From NCBI RefSeq assembly GCF_014649655.1, contig NZ_BMTL01000027.1, forward strand, positions 1 to 64,000: a stretch of 64,000 nt of DNA. Direction: 5' to 3'. Made by a program: the position numbers and the translations under genes. Below the pieces are notes generated by a model. It saw only the letters and a list, made by a program, of their open reading frames with translations. It was not told the DNA's origin and ran no database searches. Of the stretch, positions 10,548 through 19,237 are shown one piece after another. This DNA is from Streptomyces humidus (GTDB lineage: Bacteria > Actinomycetota > Actinomycetes > Streptomycetales > Streptomycetaceae). Within the stretch, counting starts at the first letter, position 1. Each line of letters begins with the position of its first letter.

Positions 10548-10801
10548 GGGTGAGTTGTCGACGCGGCGGCGCTTCGCCACGCGCGCGGGGCGGCCGTTTC
10601 CCCTGAACGGCGGCGACGGGCCGCGCCGCGCCGCACCATCGGCGACCGGATCCGTACGCCGCGCACCGAGTCCGAACGTAAGCCGTCCCCGGTCTTTCCC
10701 TGTGACGCGCGGCAGAACCGCTCCGGCTCGTACGCGCCGGTCTCTCCGGCGACGGACGTCGACCGTCTGTGGCCGCCCGGGGTCTTCGGGCGCCGGTGGG
10801 C

Positions 10802-10828
10802 CCCGGCAGGCGGTGCGAGCCTGCCGGG
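10802..10828 (-). terminator. GC hairpin
   Basis: A perfect 10-bp stem, CCCGGCAGGC paired with GCCTGCCGGG, around a 7-base loop. It lies about 110 bases beyond the stop of the 90-residue gene and before the ligase gene, so it would separate the two. Confidence 0.55.
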
Positions 10829-10858
10829 ACCCGGCCGTCGGGCCGGACGGCACGACGG

Positions 10859-10874
10859 CATACCGCTCAGTATG
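10859..10874. promoter_or_regulatory. short dyad CATAC-N6-GTATG
   Basis: A perfect 5-bp inverted repeat with a 6-base spacer, in an otherwise very GC-rich stretch. The form is that of a TetR-type operator, but no TetR gene is near and it lies downstream rather than upstream of the adjacent gene. Function unknown. Confidence 0.25.
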
Positions 10875-10936
10875 ATCCGCCGTGCCCCATCCCGGTACCG
10901 GTCGGACGTCCCCCGTGCCGTGCCGGGGGCAGGTGC

Positions 10937-11209
10937 TCAGGAGCGCGTGTGACCGTCGGGCCACTCGTCCTCGTCGAGCGTGTACGCGTCGAGGACGAAG
11001 CAGTCCGGCTCGTCGGCGAACCCGGGCAGGAGACGGGCGAGGCGCATGCGCTTCTCGGCCTTCCCGGCCGTGGAGTAGACGCCGAGCAGCTTGACGTCGT
11101 CGCCGTCCTGCTCGTCGATGTGGACCGTCTCCCCGTCGAGGTGCACGGTCGCCCCGTTCTCGCCGGCCTCGTTGTGATGAGCGATGTGCCACAGCAGATG
11201 GACGATCAT
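10937..11209 (-). CDS. hypothetical protein, 90 aa (DUF7336-like)
   Basis: A small soluble protein beginning MIVHLLWHIAHHNEAGENGA, with DDVKLLGVYSTAGKAEKRM and FVLDAYTLDEDEW. This matches my memory of short streptomycete proteins assigned to DUF7336, in which the Glu-Lys helix and the aromatic-acidic C-terminus are conserved. No function is known. It is divergent from the DoxX gene and ends before a hairpin. Confidence 0.78.
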   Translation of the reverse strand: MIVHLLWHIAHHNEAGENGATVHLDGETVHIDEQDGDDVKLLGVYSTAGKAEKRMRLARLLPGFADEPDCFVLDAYTLDEDEWPDGHTRS

Positions 11210-11345
11210 CGCCGCAGACTATCCGGCGTCGGCAACCTCGCCCGCGACAGGGAGGGTTGGGCCCTGAGGCCGTCGCGGGACCCCGCCGGGCGGCCCGCTC
11301 CTACCGTCCAGTAATGTCGGGCGCCAGTTCATCTGAGGAGGAACC

Positions 11346-11744
11346 GTGCCCCGGTCCGAACGCTCACCCCTGCTGCTGGCGGGCCTGCTGGCCGCCGCGG
11401 GCGCGGCCCACTTCGCCGTGCCGCGCCCGTTCGACGCGATCGTCCCGCGCGTCCTGCCCGGCTCGCCGAGGAACTGGACGTACGCCAGCGGCGTCGCCGA
11501 ACTGGCGCTCGCCGCGGGCGTGGCCCTGCCCCGGACCCGCAGGGCGGCAGCCCTGGCCACAGCCGCGCTCTTCGTCGGCGTCTTCCCCGCGAACGTCAAG
11601 ATGGCCTGGGACTGGCGTCACCGCCCCGCCCCGCTCAAGGCCGCCGCCATCGGGCGCCTCCCCCTGCAGGCGCCTCTCGTGCTGTGGGCCCGCAGCGTCG
11701 CCGCAGGGGCCGTGACCGCCACGACGACGGAGGGACGGGCATGA
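11346..11744 (+). CDS. DoxX-like membrane protein
   Basis: A 132-residue inner-membrane protein with four hydrophobic segments: LLLAGLLAAAGAAHFAVP, VAELALAAGVALP, AAALATAALFVGVFPANVKM and LPLQAPLVLWARSVAAGAV. The pattern AHF-P ... P ... G ... AELALAAGV ... VFPANVKMAWDW is typical of DoxX-family proteins, which are linked to redox stress, but the biochemical role is unsettled. The GTG start has GAGGAGG a few bases upstream. Its stop overlaps the peroxiredoxin start (ATGA), so the two form a translationally coupled pair, consistent with a role in oxidant handling. Confidence 0.85.
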   Translation: MPRSERSPLLLAGLLAAAGAAHFAVPRPFDAIVPRVLPGSPRNWTYASGVAELALAAGVALPRTRRAAALATAALFVGVFPANVKMAWDWRHRPAPLKAAAIGRLPLQAPLVLWARSVAAGAVTATTTEGRA

Positions 11745-12208
11745 CCAAGGCTCTGGAGGTCGGCGACCTCGTCGAGGACTTCGCGCTGCCGGACGAGACC
11801 GGCGCCGTCCGCAGTCTGACCGGCCTGCTCGCCGACGGGCCGGTCGTCCTCTTCTTCTACCCCGCCGCCCTCACCCCGGGCTGCACCGCGGAGGCCTGCC
11901 ACTTCCGCGACCTGGCCGCCGAGTTCGCCGCAGTCGGTGCCCGGCCGGTCGGCATCAGCGGGGACCCCGTCGACCGCCAGCAGGAGTTCGCCGGCCGGCA
12001 CACGCTCGGCATGACCCTGCTGTCCGACGAGGACGGGTCGGTGCGGGAGATGTTCGGCGTGAAGCGCGGCTTCTCCCTTGCCCCCACCAAGCGGGTCACC
12101 TTCGTCATCGGGCGCGACCGCACCGTCCTGGAGGTCGTGCGCAGCGAGCTGCGCATGAACACCCACGCCGACCGCGCCCTGGCCGTGCTGCGCGCCTCGC
12201 GTCCCTGA
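11741..12208 (+). CDS. bcp: peroxiredoxin, BCP/PrxQ type
   Basis: A 155-residue thiol peroxidase of the PrxQ/BCP class, reducing peroxides in the cytosol with electrons from thioredoxin. The active-site phrase is FFYPAALTPGCTAEACHFRD: peroxidatic Cys48 and resolving Cys53 five residues later, the PrxQ pattern. The usual P-x-x-x-T/S-x-x-C framework is complete. It is coupled to the preceding DoxX-like gene by a 4-base overlap. No dedicated reductase is adjacent. Confidence 0.93.
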   Translation: MTKALEVGDLVEDFALPDETGAVRSLTGLLADGPVVLFFYPAALTPGCTAEACHFRDLAAEFAAVGARPVGISGDPVDRQQEFAGRHTLGMTLLSDEDGSVREMFGVKRGFSLAPTKRVTFVIGRDRTVLEVVRSELRMNTHADRALAVLRASRP

Positions 12209-12306
12209 CGGGCGCGGCGGCCGGTGCCCCCGGCCGCCCGCGCCCGGCGCCCCGAGGCGGCCCGTCGCGGTTGAGGCGCCGGGCCCGAGGGACCATTCTG
12301 GACGAC

Positions 12307-14646
12307 ATGGAGCAAGTCGTCGCAGCGGCGGTCATCGATGTGCACGGCATCGTGACGGGCTGGAGCGAGGGCGCCCGGCTGCTGACCGGCCATCCGGCCG
12401 AGGAGGCCGTGGGCCTGACGGCGGCCGCCCTGCTCGCCGAGGAGCTGCCGCGCGGCGCGCACGGCGAGTGGACCGGCCCGGTCGTCGTGCGTCATCGCGA
12501 CGGCCGCCCCGTCACGCTCGTCGTGACCGCCTGCCCGGTGCTCGGCCCCGACGGCCGGCGCACCGGGTACACGCTCAGCGCGCAGCGGCCCGCCGCCCGT
12601 GAGCCGACCCTGGCCGGGTCGGCCTTCCAGCAGGCCTCCATGTCGATGTCCGTCTTCGACCCCCAGCAGCGCTATCTGTTGCTGAACGAGGTCGCCTGCA
12701 AGGTCATGGGCGTCTCCGAGGACGTCCTGCTCGGCCGCCGCTTCCGGGACACCGTCGGGGACGACGAGCCCGCCCGCGGCTTCGACCGCCACCTCCGCCA
12801 GGTCGCCGAGACCGGGCGCCCCGTCCGCTACGAGAGCTTCACCGGGGCCCCCGCCCTCAATCGCGAGCATGCCTGGACCACCGAGATGTGGCCCGTGAGG
12901 GATGCGTCCGGCGAGGTCGCCGGGGTCGCCCTGGCCGCGTTCGACAGCACCGAGCAGTACCTGGCACGCCAGCGGCTGGCCCTGCTGAACGAGGCCGCGG
13001 CCTCCATCGGCACCACCCTCGACATGGTGCGCACCACCGAGGAGGTGGTCGAGCTTCTCGTCCCGCGGTTCGCCGACTTCGTCAGCGTCGACCTGCTGGA
13101 CTGGGTGCTGGGCGCCGACGAGCCGCCCCCCGTCCCGACCGGCGAGGTCGTGCTGCGCCGGGTCGCCCACGGCTCCCCCCAGGACGGCACCCCGGAGGCC
13201 GCCGTCCGCCTCGGCGAGACCGACGTCCATCCGTCCTTCAGCCCGCCCGCCCGCGCCCTGCGGGAGGGCCGTGCCGTCCGCATCCAGGCGGGCGAGCCCG
13301 ACTTCGTGCGCTGGCTCGCCGAACGCAACGCCCGCGCTCCCGAGGGCCGCCCCTTCCGCAGTGGCGTCCACTCGGTGATCTCGGTGCCCCTGAAGGCCCG
13401 CGGCACCACCCTCGGCGTGCTCGTCGGCGTCCGTACCACCCATTCCGACGACTTCGAGGCCGACGACGCCGTCTTCGCCGAGGAACTCGCCAGCCGGGCC
13501 GCCGTCTGCATCGACAACGCCCGCCGGTTCGCCCGCGAGCGCACCACCGCCCTGACTCTGCAGAACAGCCTGCTGCCGCGCGGCCTGTCCGGACAGGCCG
13601 CCGTCGAGGTCGCCCACCGCTATCTGCCCAGCGGCTCCACGGCCGGGATCGGGGGCGACTGGTTCGACGTCATCCCGCTGTCCGGCAGCCGGGTCGCCCT
13701 CGTCGTCGGCGATGTCGTCGGACACGGCATCCCCTCCTCGGCGACCATGGGACGCCTGTGCATGGCCGTGCGCACCCTCGCCGACGTGGACCTGCCGCCG
13801 GACGAACTGCTCACCCACCTGGACGACCTCGTCACCCACCTGGCTGCCTACGACGAGGGCGGCGAGGACGTCGCCGAACTGGGAGCCACCTGCCTCTACG
13901 CCGTCTACGACCCCGTCGACCGCCGCCTGACCGCCGCCGCCGCGGGCCATCCCGCACCGGCCCTCGTACGGCCCGACGGCACCGCGCAACTGATCGGCAT
14001 GACCCCCGGCCCCCCGCTGGGCGTCGGGGGACTGCCCTTCGAGGCCGTCGAGCTGGAACTGCCCGAGGGGGCGGTCCTCGCCCTCTACACGGACGGCCTG
14101 ATCGCGGACCGCGACCGCGACGTCGACCGTGCCGCCGAACTGTGCGACGCCCTCACCGTGCCCGCCGCCTCGCTCGACGCCCTCTGCGACAGCGTCCTGA
14201 AGGCGGTCCTGCCCGAAGCGCCCGGCGACGACGTCGCGCTTCTGCTCGCCCGCACCCACGCCCTGGGCGCGGACCGGGTCGCCACCTGGGACGTCGCGCC
14301 CGACCCCGCGCTCGTGGCCGCCACCCGGCAGGCGGCCGTCGAGCAGCTCGCCGCATGGGGCATGGAGGAAGCCGCGTTCGTGACCGAACTCGTCGTCAGC
14401 GAGCTCGTCACCAACGCCATCCGCTACGGCGCGCCGCCCATCCAGCTGCGCCTGATCCGCGACCGCAGCCTCATCTGCGAGGTCTCCGACGGCAGCTCCA
14501 CCTCCCCCCATCTGCGCCGCGCCCACGCCTTCGACGAGGGCGGGCGCGGCCTGCTGCTCGTCGCGCAGCTCACCCAGCGCTGGGGGAGCCGGCAGACGGG
14601 CCGCGGAAAGACGATCTGGGCGGAGCAGCCGCTGGAGCCCTGGTGA
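12307..14646 (+). CDS. PAS-PAS-GAF-SpoIIE phosphatase-HATPase signalling protein
   Basis: A 779-residue multidomain regulator. In order: a PAS domain (about 1-100, IDVHGIVTGWSEGARLLTGH), a second PAS (110-215, MSVFDPQQRYLLLNEVACK), a GAF domain (230-410), a PP2C/SpoIIE phosphatase (about 420-640, with GGDWFDV and VGDVVGHG metal-binding motifs and YTDGLIADRDRD) and a C-terminal HATPase (665-779, FVTELVVSELVTNAIRYGAP, GGRGLLLV). Such proteins switch anti-sigma/anti-anti-sigma partners by both dephosphorylation and kinase activity. The ATG at 12307 is preceded by CATTCT at the position of a -10, suggesting a leaderless transcript; no Shine-Dalgarno is present. No sigma gene is adjacent. Confidence 0.93.
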   Translation: MEQVVAAAVIDVHGIVTGWSEGARLLTGHPAEEAVGLTAAALLAEELPRGAHGEWTGPVVVRHRDGRPVTLVVTACPVLGPDGRRTGYTLSAQRPAAREPTLAGSAFQQASMSMSVFDPQQRYLLLNEVACKVMGVSEDVLLGRRFRDTVGDDEPARGFDRHLRQVAETGRPVRYESFTGAPALNREHAWTTEMWPVRDASGEVAGVALAAFDSTEQYLARQRLALLNEAAASIGTTLDMVRTTEEVVELLVPRFADFVSVDLLDWVLGADEPPPVPTGEVVLRRVAHGSPQDGTPEAAVRLGETDVHPSFSPPARALREGRAVRIQAGEPDFVRWLAERNARAPEGRPFRSGVHSVISVPLKARGTTLGVLVGVRTTHSDDFEADDAVFAEELASRAAVCIDNARRFARERTTALTLQNSLLPRGLSGQAAVEVAHRYLPSGSTAGIGGDWFDVIPLSGSRVALVVGDVVGHGIPSSATMGRLCMAVRTLADVDLPPDELLTHLDDLVTHLAAYDEGGEDVAELGATCLYAVYDPVDRRLTAAAAGHPAPALVRPDGTAQLIGMTPGPPLGVGGLPFEAVELELPEGAVLALYTDGLIADRDRDVDRAAELCDALTVPAASLDALCDSVLKAVLPEAPGDDVALLLARTHALGADRVATWDVAPDPALVAATRQAAVEQLAAWGMEEAAFVTELVVSELVTNAIRYGAPPIQLRLIRDRSLICEVSDGSSTSPHLRRAHAFDEGGRGLLLVAQLTQRWGSRQTGRGKTIWAEQPLEPW

Positions 14647-14853
14647 TCACTCGAAGGGACAGCCGGGGTCCGGCGCGTCCTCGGAGAACGGCGCGCCCTG
14701 CGGGAGCACGTCCAGCAGGTCCAGGACGACCGGCGTGCCGCCCGGGTCGCGGCCGATGTGCACGTTCCCCGGTCCGGCCCGCTCCCGCACGGCGCCGCGG
14801 CGGGACGGACGCCGTCGCAGGCGCAGTCCGGCCACGCGGGTGAGGGGCCTCAC
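14647..14853 (-). CDS. possible small protein, 68 aa
   Basis: The minus frame reads from GTG 14853: VRPLTRVAGLRLRRRPSRR, then GPGNVHIGRDPGGTPVVLDL, ending APFSEDAPDPGCPFE. The C-terminal two thirds look protein-like, with a NVHIGRDP-GGTPVVLDLLDVL strand-helix pattern, while the N-terminus is Arg-rich. Its stop codon abuts the stop of the SpoIIE gene. No strong ribosome site is seen. I do not recognise the family. Confidence 0.35.
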   Translation of the reverse strand: MRPLTRVAGLRLRRRPSRRGAVRERAGPGNVHIGRDPGGTPVVLDLLDVLPQGAPFSEDAPDPGCPFE

Positions 14854-15027
14854 GGCAGCCGGCCGACCGCGCCCGACGCGGGGTCGAGGGGCGGCCGCTC
14901 CGGACGGACACCCGGGCGAAGGCGCGAAGGGCGAAGGCGGTGTCGTCAGGCCGCCGATCCGCTGGCACGATCCTTCTGTCGCCGTGACCCACGACCACGA
15001 CGAGCAGTGACGACGAGCGGAGAGCGC

Positions 15028-16023
15028 ATGACGACGGACAGCCGGCCGGCCGGCCTCGACGACGCGGCGGCCGAGGAGGCCGCGCGGACGGCCGGAGTAC
15101 GGGTGCAGCCGGTCGCCGGGCACATCGGCGCGGAGATCGAAGGCGTCGACCTGGCCGCCGGCCTCGACGACGCCCAGGTCGACGCGGTCCGGCGCGCGGT
15201 ACACCGCTGGAAGGTGGTGTTCTTCCGCGGCCAGCGCCTCGACCACGCCGGGCACGTGGCGTTCGCGCGGCGGTTCGGCGAACCCGTCGTCCTGCGCGGG
15301 CGGGGCGGGGCCTCGCCGCCGGACTTCCCCGAGATCGAGACGACCGCCGACCGGCTCGAACTGGGCGGGAAGTTCGGCATGGAGCACGGGGAGTGGCTGC
15401 GCCGGCGCCGTCACACCCTGCTGCGCGGCTGGCACTGCGACCACGGCGCCCGCATCGACCCGCCGGCCGCGACGATCCTGCGCGCCGAGACCGTGCCGCC
15501 CTACGGCGGTGACACGACCTGGTCCAACCTCGCCGCCGCCTACGCCGGACTCTCCGCGCCGGTACGGGAGTTCGTGTCCGGGCTGCGCGCCGAGCACCGG
15601 CTCGGCGTCGGCTACCAGCCCCGCCCCGGGGACGACGCTTACGTCCGCCACCTCCTCGACCGCCAGGTCGCCTCGGTGCATCCGCTGGTGCGCGTCCACC
15701 CCGAGACGGGCGAGCGCCTGCTGTACGTCAACGGCTACTACGTCGAGCAGATCACCGACCTCTCACGGGCGGAGAGCCGGGCGATCCTGGACATGCTGCT
15801 CGAGGAGGCGACCCGCGCCGAGTACACGGTCCGCTTCCGCTGGGAACCCGGCAGCGTGGCCTTCTGGGACAACCGCGCCACCATCCATCTCGCGCCGGGC
15901 GACAACGCGCATCTGGCCTTCCCGCGCACCATGCACCGGGTGATGCTCGCCGGTGAGGTCCCCGTCGGGACGGACGGCAGGCGGTCCGAGGCGGTGACGG
16001 GGTCCGAGCCGGGCCGCTGGTGA
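15028..16023 (+). CDS. TauD/TfdA family Fe(II)/2-oxoglutarate dioxygenase
   Basis: A 331-residue non-haem iron dioxygenase. The N-terminus VRVQPVAGHIGAEIEGVDLA and VVFFRGQRLDHAGHVAFARR are hallmarks of the TauD/TfdA family. The HxD ligand pair is in GWHCDHG, the distal His and the 2-oxoglutarate-binding Arg are in RTMHRVML, and the substrate loop is around PPAATILRAETVPPYGGDT. The family includes taurine, 2,4-D and alkylsulfate oxygenases; the long insert DRLELGGKFGMEHGEW argues against a simple taurine enzyme, so the substrate is open. ATG 15028 has GCGGAG 5 bases upstream. It is convergent with the phosphoesterase. Confidence 0.9.
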   Translation: MTTDSRPAGLDDAAAEEAARTAGVRVQPVAGHIGAEIEGVDLAAGLDDAQVDAVRRAVHRWKVVFFRGQRLDHAGHVAFARRFGEPVVLRGRGGASPPDFPEIETTADRLELGGKFGMEHGEWLRRRRHTLLRGWHCDHGARIDPPAATILRAETVPPYGGDTTWSNLAAAYAGLSAPVREFVSGLRAEHRLGVGYQPRPGDDAYVRHLLDRQVASVHPLVRVHPETGERLLYVNGYYVEQITDLSRAESRAILDMLLEEATRAEYTVRFRWEPGSVAFWDNRATIHLAPGDNAHLAFPRTMHRVMLAGEVPVGTDGRRSEAVTGSEPGRW

Positions 16024-16085
16024 GGTGCCTCGGCCTCCCGCGCCGGCCCGCAACGCCTCCCGCCCCGCCGCCCCGGCGCAGGCGC

Positions 16086-17591
16086 TCAGACCAGGGGGAT
16101 GGTGACCTCGTCCTCGACCGGCGGGTTCAGCTCCTGCGCCAGGTTGCCGGTGGCCGCGTGGCAGCGCAGCCGGACCGACTCCGGCGAGACGTCCAGGCGC
16201 AGGAAGCACTTGAAGAACGGCGGGCTGTAGGTGGCCGAGCCGGGCGAGAACAGCTGGGTGTAGATCTTGCGCACCGGCAGCCGGAAGCCTCTGCGGCGCT
16301 CCGGGCGGCTGCCGGCGCCCAGCAGAGAGGCGACCAGCCGGATCCGTCGCGTCACGCGCACCTGGGGCCGCGGCGTGCGGGTGGGCGGGATGCCCAGCCG
16401 CTCGGCGACGACCGCCTGGGCCTCCTCCTCGGTGAGGGCGAAGAAGCGGCGCAACCGCAGCCGGCGCCCGTAGAGCCTGCTGTAGAAGGCCAGAGAGTCG
16501 CCGCGCAGCGGATAGCAGCGGAAGTCGCGTTCCGTGACCCCGGCGACGGAGACGCGGGGAATGGTGTGCGTGGCGTGCATGAACGCGCCGCCGCCGCCCG
16601 CGACGACGTACTGCAGCGTCCGGCCGTCGGCGAGCCGCACCGGGTAGCGCTGGTAGTTGTGTATGTCGCCGCCTATCGCCGCCACATAACGGTGTGCGGG
16701 CGCGCTGACGATGTCGTCGACGGTGCCGCCGCCCTCGATGGGGCACGGGTGGTGCTCCCCGTCGACGTACAGGGGTGAGCCGGTGATCAGGATCTTCGGG
16801 CGCGGTCCCTGGGACACCTCCCTCAGCCACGCGCCCTGTTCGGCGTCCAGGACGCCCAGCAGCCCGGTGTCGATACCGATGATCCGGACCGGGCCGGCGT
16901 CGATCGCCCAGTACGGCCCGGGCTGCACGGCCTGTTGGACGGCGTCGCCGCGCAACGCCCTTGCCTGCGTGAGGCGTCGGTCGTCGTCCGGGCGCGGCCG
17001 GTGCCACAGCAGGGAGCGCAGCCAGGCGCGACCCGGGGGGCGCGGCGCGGGCTCGGCGGGCGGGGGCGGGGCGTCGCCGCAGAAGACCCGCATGAACGCG
17101 CCGAGGTCCTCGTACCAGTCATGGTTGCCCGGTATCGCGTAGATGGGCGCCCGGTAATCGCGGTACGGGCGGAAGAACTTGGTCTCGTAGTCGTCGGCGC
17201 TGCCGACCGGGTAGATGACGTCACTGGCCAGGACGGCGAAGGACGTTCCCTGACTGACTCTCAGAAAGCCCGGCACCACGGCGTATTGAGGTTCGTCGCC
17301 CTCACCGGTGTCGCCGATGACCATGAAGGAGAACTCGTCCGGTTCGGTGCGCCGGATCACCTTGTCGGCCGGTGCGCCGGCGGACGCACGCTGCGCCACC
17401 AGGCGGCCGCGGGTGCGTCCGGTGGGGTCGCCGAACCAGGAGGCGAGCACTCCGTTGCGGGCGGCCCACAGGAGCCTGGGGTTCAGCCACGAGATCTTCT
17501 CGACCCTGCCCGGCATGAGCTGTCGGTACGCGCCCTGTTCGGCGTCGCCCCAGCCGGCGCCCGCGGCGGTATCGCGTGAGGAGTCAGACAC
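16086..17591 (-). CDS. calcineurin-like metallophosphoesterase
   Basis: A 501-residue phosphoesterase. Metal-binding motifs are present in order: MVIGDTGEGDE (GD), AIPGNHDWYED (GNHD), GIDTG, LITGSPLY, and AIGGDIHNYQRYP (GxH form). The core spans about residues 95-390, and a C-terminal region of about 110 residues is specific to streptomycete members. There is no signal peptide, so it is probably cytosolic or peripheral. The substrate is unknown; this size class is usually annotated only by fold. The GTG start at 17591 follows a GC-rich leader. It lies downstream of the GH64 hairpin and is convergent with the dioxygenase. Confidence 0.88.
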   Translation of the reverse strand: MSDSSRDTAAGAGWGDAEQGAYRQLMPGRVEKISWLNPRLLWAARNGVLASWFGDPTGRTRGRLVAQRASAGAPADKVIRRTEPDEFSFMVIGDTGEGDEPQYAVVPGFLRVSQGTSFAVLASDVIYPVGSADDYETKFFRPYRDYRAPIYAIPGNHDWYEDLGAFMRVFCGDAPPPPAEPAPRPPGRAWLRSLLWHRPRPDDDRRLTQARALRGDAVQQAVQPGPYWAIDAGPVRIIGIDTGLLGVLDAEQGAWLREVSQGPRPKILITGSPLYVDGEHHPCPIEGGGTVDDIVSAPAHRYVAAIGGDIHNYQRYPVRLADGRTLQYVVAGGGGAFMHATHTIPRVSVAGVTERDFRCYPLRGDSLAFYSRLYGRRLRLRRFFALTEEEAQAVVAERLGIPPTRTPRPQVRVTRRIRLVASLLGAGSRPERRRGFRLPVRKIYTQLFSPGSATYSPPFFKCFLRLDVSPESVRLRCHAATGNLAQELNPPVEDEVTIPLV

Positions 17592-17805
17592 CGGTGCACC
17601 GTAGCAACGATCCACGGAGCGGCGGGAGTCGGGTGACCGGCGACGATGCGGCGTCCGGTGGGCGGGCCCGCGCCCGGTCGCTCCCGCCACGGGAGTTTCG
17701 GCCGCCCCGGGCAGCCGGACCGCCACGGTCGGCACCGCGGTGGGCCTCCAGTTCGCGGCGAGCAGCACGAACAGCGGCTCCCTGACGTCGTCCGCACCCC
17801 CCGAC

Positions 17806-17850
17806 GGCGACGTCCCGCCCACGGGCTCCCTCCGTGGGCGGGACGTCGCC
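17806..17850 (-). terminator. strong 18-bp hairpin after the GH64 gene
   Basis: GGCGACGTCCCGCCCACG (17806-17823) and its exact reverse complement (17833-17850) enclose a 9-base loop. The hairpin begins 7 bases beyond the glucanase stop codon and has no T-tract. Confidence 0.85.
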
Positions 17851-17857
17851 CCTCAGC

Positions 17858-19048
17858 TCAGCTCAGCGGGTCGAGCGTCAGGTAGGCCTGGCGCGGAGAG
17901 CCGTCGTGGACGAGCGACTCCTGGTGGCCGACGTCGTCGAAGGCGAACGCGTACGCCTTCCCGTCGGCCATCTGCGCGTGGATCTTGCGCGCGTAGTGGT
18001 TGGTCACGGCGTCCTGGTAGAAGCCCGCCGTCGTGGTGTCCGGCTGGTCGGGGTTCGCCAGCAGTGTGGAGCGGTTGAAGCCCGCGCACAGGGTCCGCGA
18101 GATCGGACCGCGCACGGCGTCGTTGGGGGCGTCCAGCAGCCGGTGACAGCCGAAGACGCTGGACGCGTCCGGCTTCTGGAAGCTGGTGACGACGGCTCCG
18201 GCGGCGTCGGTGAAGTTCATGACCCCGCCCGAGACCCGGCCGTAGTACTTCGTGCCCGGCCGGTCGGCGAACGGCGTCACGGTCAGCGTCGTCGTCGCGT
18301 ACTTCTGCCACACGCGGTTGACGTAGTCGTCCATGACGCCCGCCGGAAGCGCCCCGGTCTCCACCCCGTACAGGGGGGAGAGGGCGCGCAGCACGGTGCC
18401 GTCGGAGCCGGTCTGGATCAGGTTCGCCCAGCCCCCGGGCTGCCCGCGCAGGGCGTCGAAGAACCCGGTGTAGCCGCCCGGCTTGAGATGCCCGGTGCTG
18501 ACCGTGGCGCCGTCGGCGCGCTGCACGCCCACCGCGTACGGCGCGGAGAACATGTCGACCTGGGTGCTGTTGAGCCACAGTCCCGAGTCGTTCAGCGTGT
18601 ACTCCGACCAGTTGAACAGGATGGAGCGGTTGGGGTCGCTCGGGTTCTGCACGGCCGGCTGCACCAGTCCGCCGGTGGTCAGCCGGAAGTCGAGCTTGCG
18701 CCCGTACGAGAAGTAGATCCGGCCGGAGAACCTGGGCATCCGGATCGTGGTCGACTGTCCGGCGGCCGGCCCGGCGATCGACGCGTCCGGCGCCGGGGTC
18801 GGCGGGTTTCCCCCGGGCGGCCAGGCGTGGAAGCCGCCGTCGGCGTCCGCCCAGCCCTGGCGGCCCGAGGACAGCTGGGTGCCGAGGTTGTACACGTAGA
18901 CCGGTTCGCCGCGGCCGGAGTTGTTGGTGATCTTCAGGGGGACGGTGTCCGGGACGGCGGCGCGGGCGGGCGACGGCTGGCCGAGCGTGAGCAGCGCGCC
19001 GACGAGGGCGCCCGCTCCGAGCAGTCTGAAGGCGATCCGTGTGAGCAC
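17858..19048 (-). CDS. secreted GH64 endo-beta-1,3-glucanase
   Basis: A 396-residue secreted hydrolase matching family GH64 (laminaripentaose-producing beta-1,3-glucanases). It has a signal peptide (IAFRLLGAGALVGALLTLGQ ... ARAAV) and then the GH64 barrel: VPLKITNNSGRGEPVYVYNL, SGRIYFSYGRKLDF, FNWSEYTLNDSGLWLNSTQV (the region that holds a catalytic Glu), QVDMFSAPYAVGV and LCAGFNRSTLL. No carbohydrate-binding module follows. The product would attack fungal cell-wall glucan or callose outside the cell. The GTG start has GGAGG 6 bases upstream, and a CebR-type palindrome lies about 50 bases upstream. Confidence 0.9.
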   Translation of the reverse strand: MLTRIAFRLLGAGALVGALLTLGQPSPARAAVPDTVPLKITNNSGRGEPVYVYNLGTQLSSGRQGWADADGGFHAWPPGGNPPTPAPDASIAGPAAGQSTTIRMPRFSGRIYFSYGRKLDFRLTTGGLVQPAVQNPSDPNRSILFNWSEYTLNDSGLWLNSTQVDMFSAPYAVGVQRADGATVSTGHLKPGGYTGFFDALRGQPGGWANLIQTGSDGTVLRALSPLYGVETGALPAGVMDDYVNRVWQKYATTTLTVTPFADRPGTKYYGRVSGGVMNFTDAAGAVVTSFQKPDASSVFGCHRLLDAPNDAVRGPISRTLCAGFNRSTLLANPDQPDTTTAGFYQDAVTNHYARKIHAQMADGKAYAFAFDDVGHQESLVHDGSPRQAYLTLDPLS

Positions 19049-19096
19049 TCTCCACCTCCGTGCGGGTAGACCTGTGGGGGTTGGTCCGTACCTTCG

Positions 19097-19110
19097 TGAG
19101 AGCGCTCTCA
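19097..19110. promoter_or_regulatory. palindromic LacI/CebR-type operator
   Basis: TGAGAGCGCTCTCA is a perfect 14-bp palindrome 48 bases upstream of the GH64 start. The CebR consensus of streptomycetes is TGGGAGCGCTCCCA, differing by one symmetric base pair. A LacI-family repressor of oligosaccharide response is the likely binder; no such gene is adjacent. Confidence 0.65.
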
Positions 19111-19237
19111 ACGTTCCCAGTGCGTTGTGCTCATGTCAATAAAGTCGGCGAGGGAGGACGCCGCCCGCGGCCTTTCCGGGCCGCGGGGCGTCGGGTGAGG
19201 GCCGCGGGTGGCGCGCGATCCGGCGGACGGTCCAGAA

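Larger units (their letters stand above)
10548..10936. other. intergenic region, 389 bases
   Basis: It holds no credible gene. It contains a terminator hairpin (10802-10828) for the gene on its right and a CATAC-N6-GTATG dyad (10859-10874). Confidence 0.5.

Noticed and set aside
11857..14526. 889-codon minus frame opposite the SpoIIE protein
   Set aside because: Its product is repetitive Gly/Ala/Val/Asp-rich with no fold; the plus frame has PAS, GAF and phosphatase motifs.
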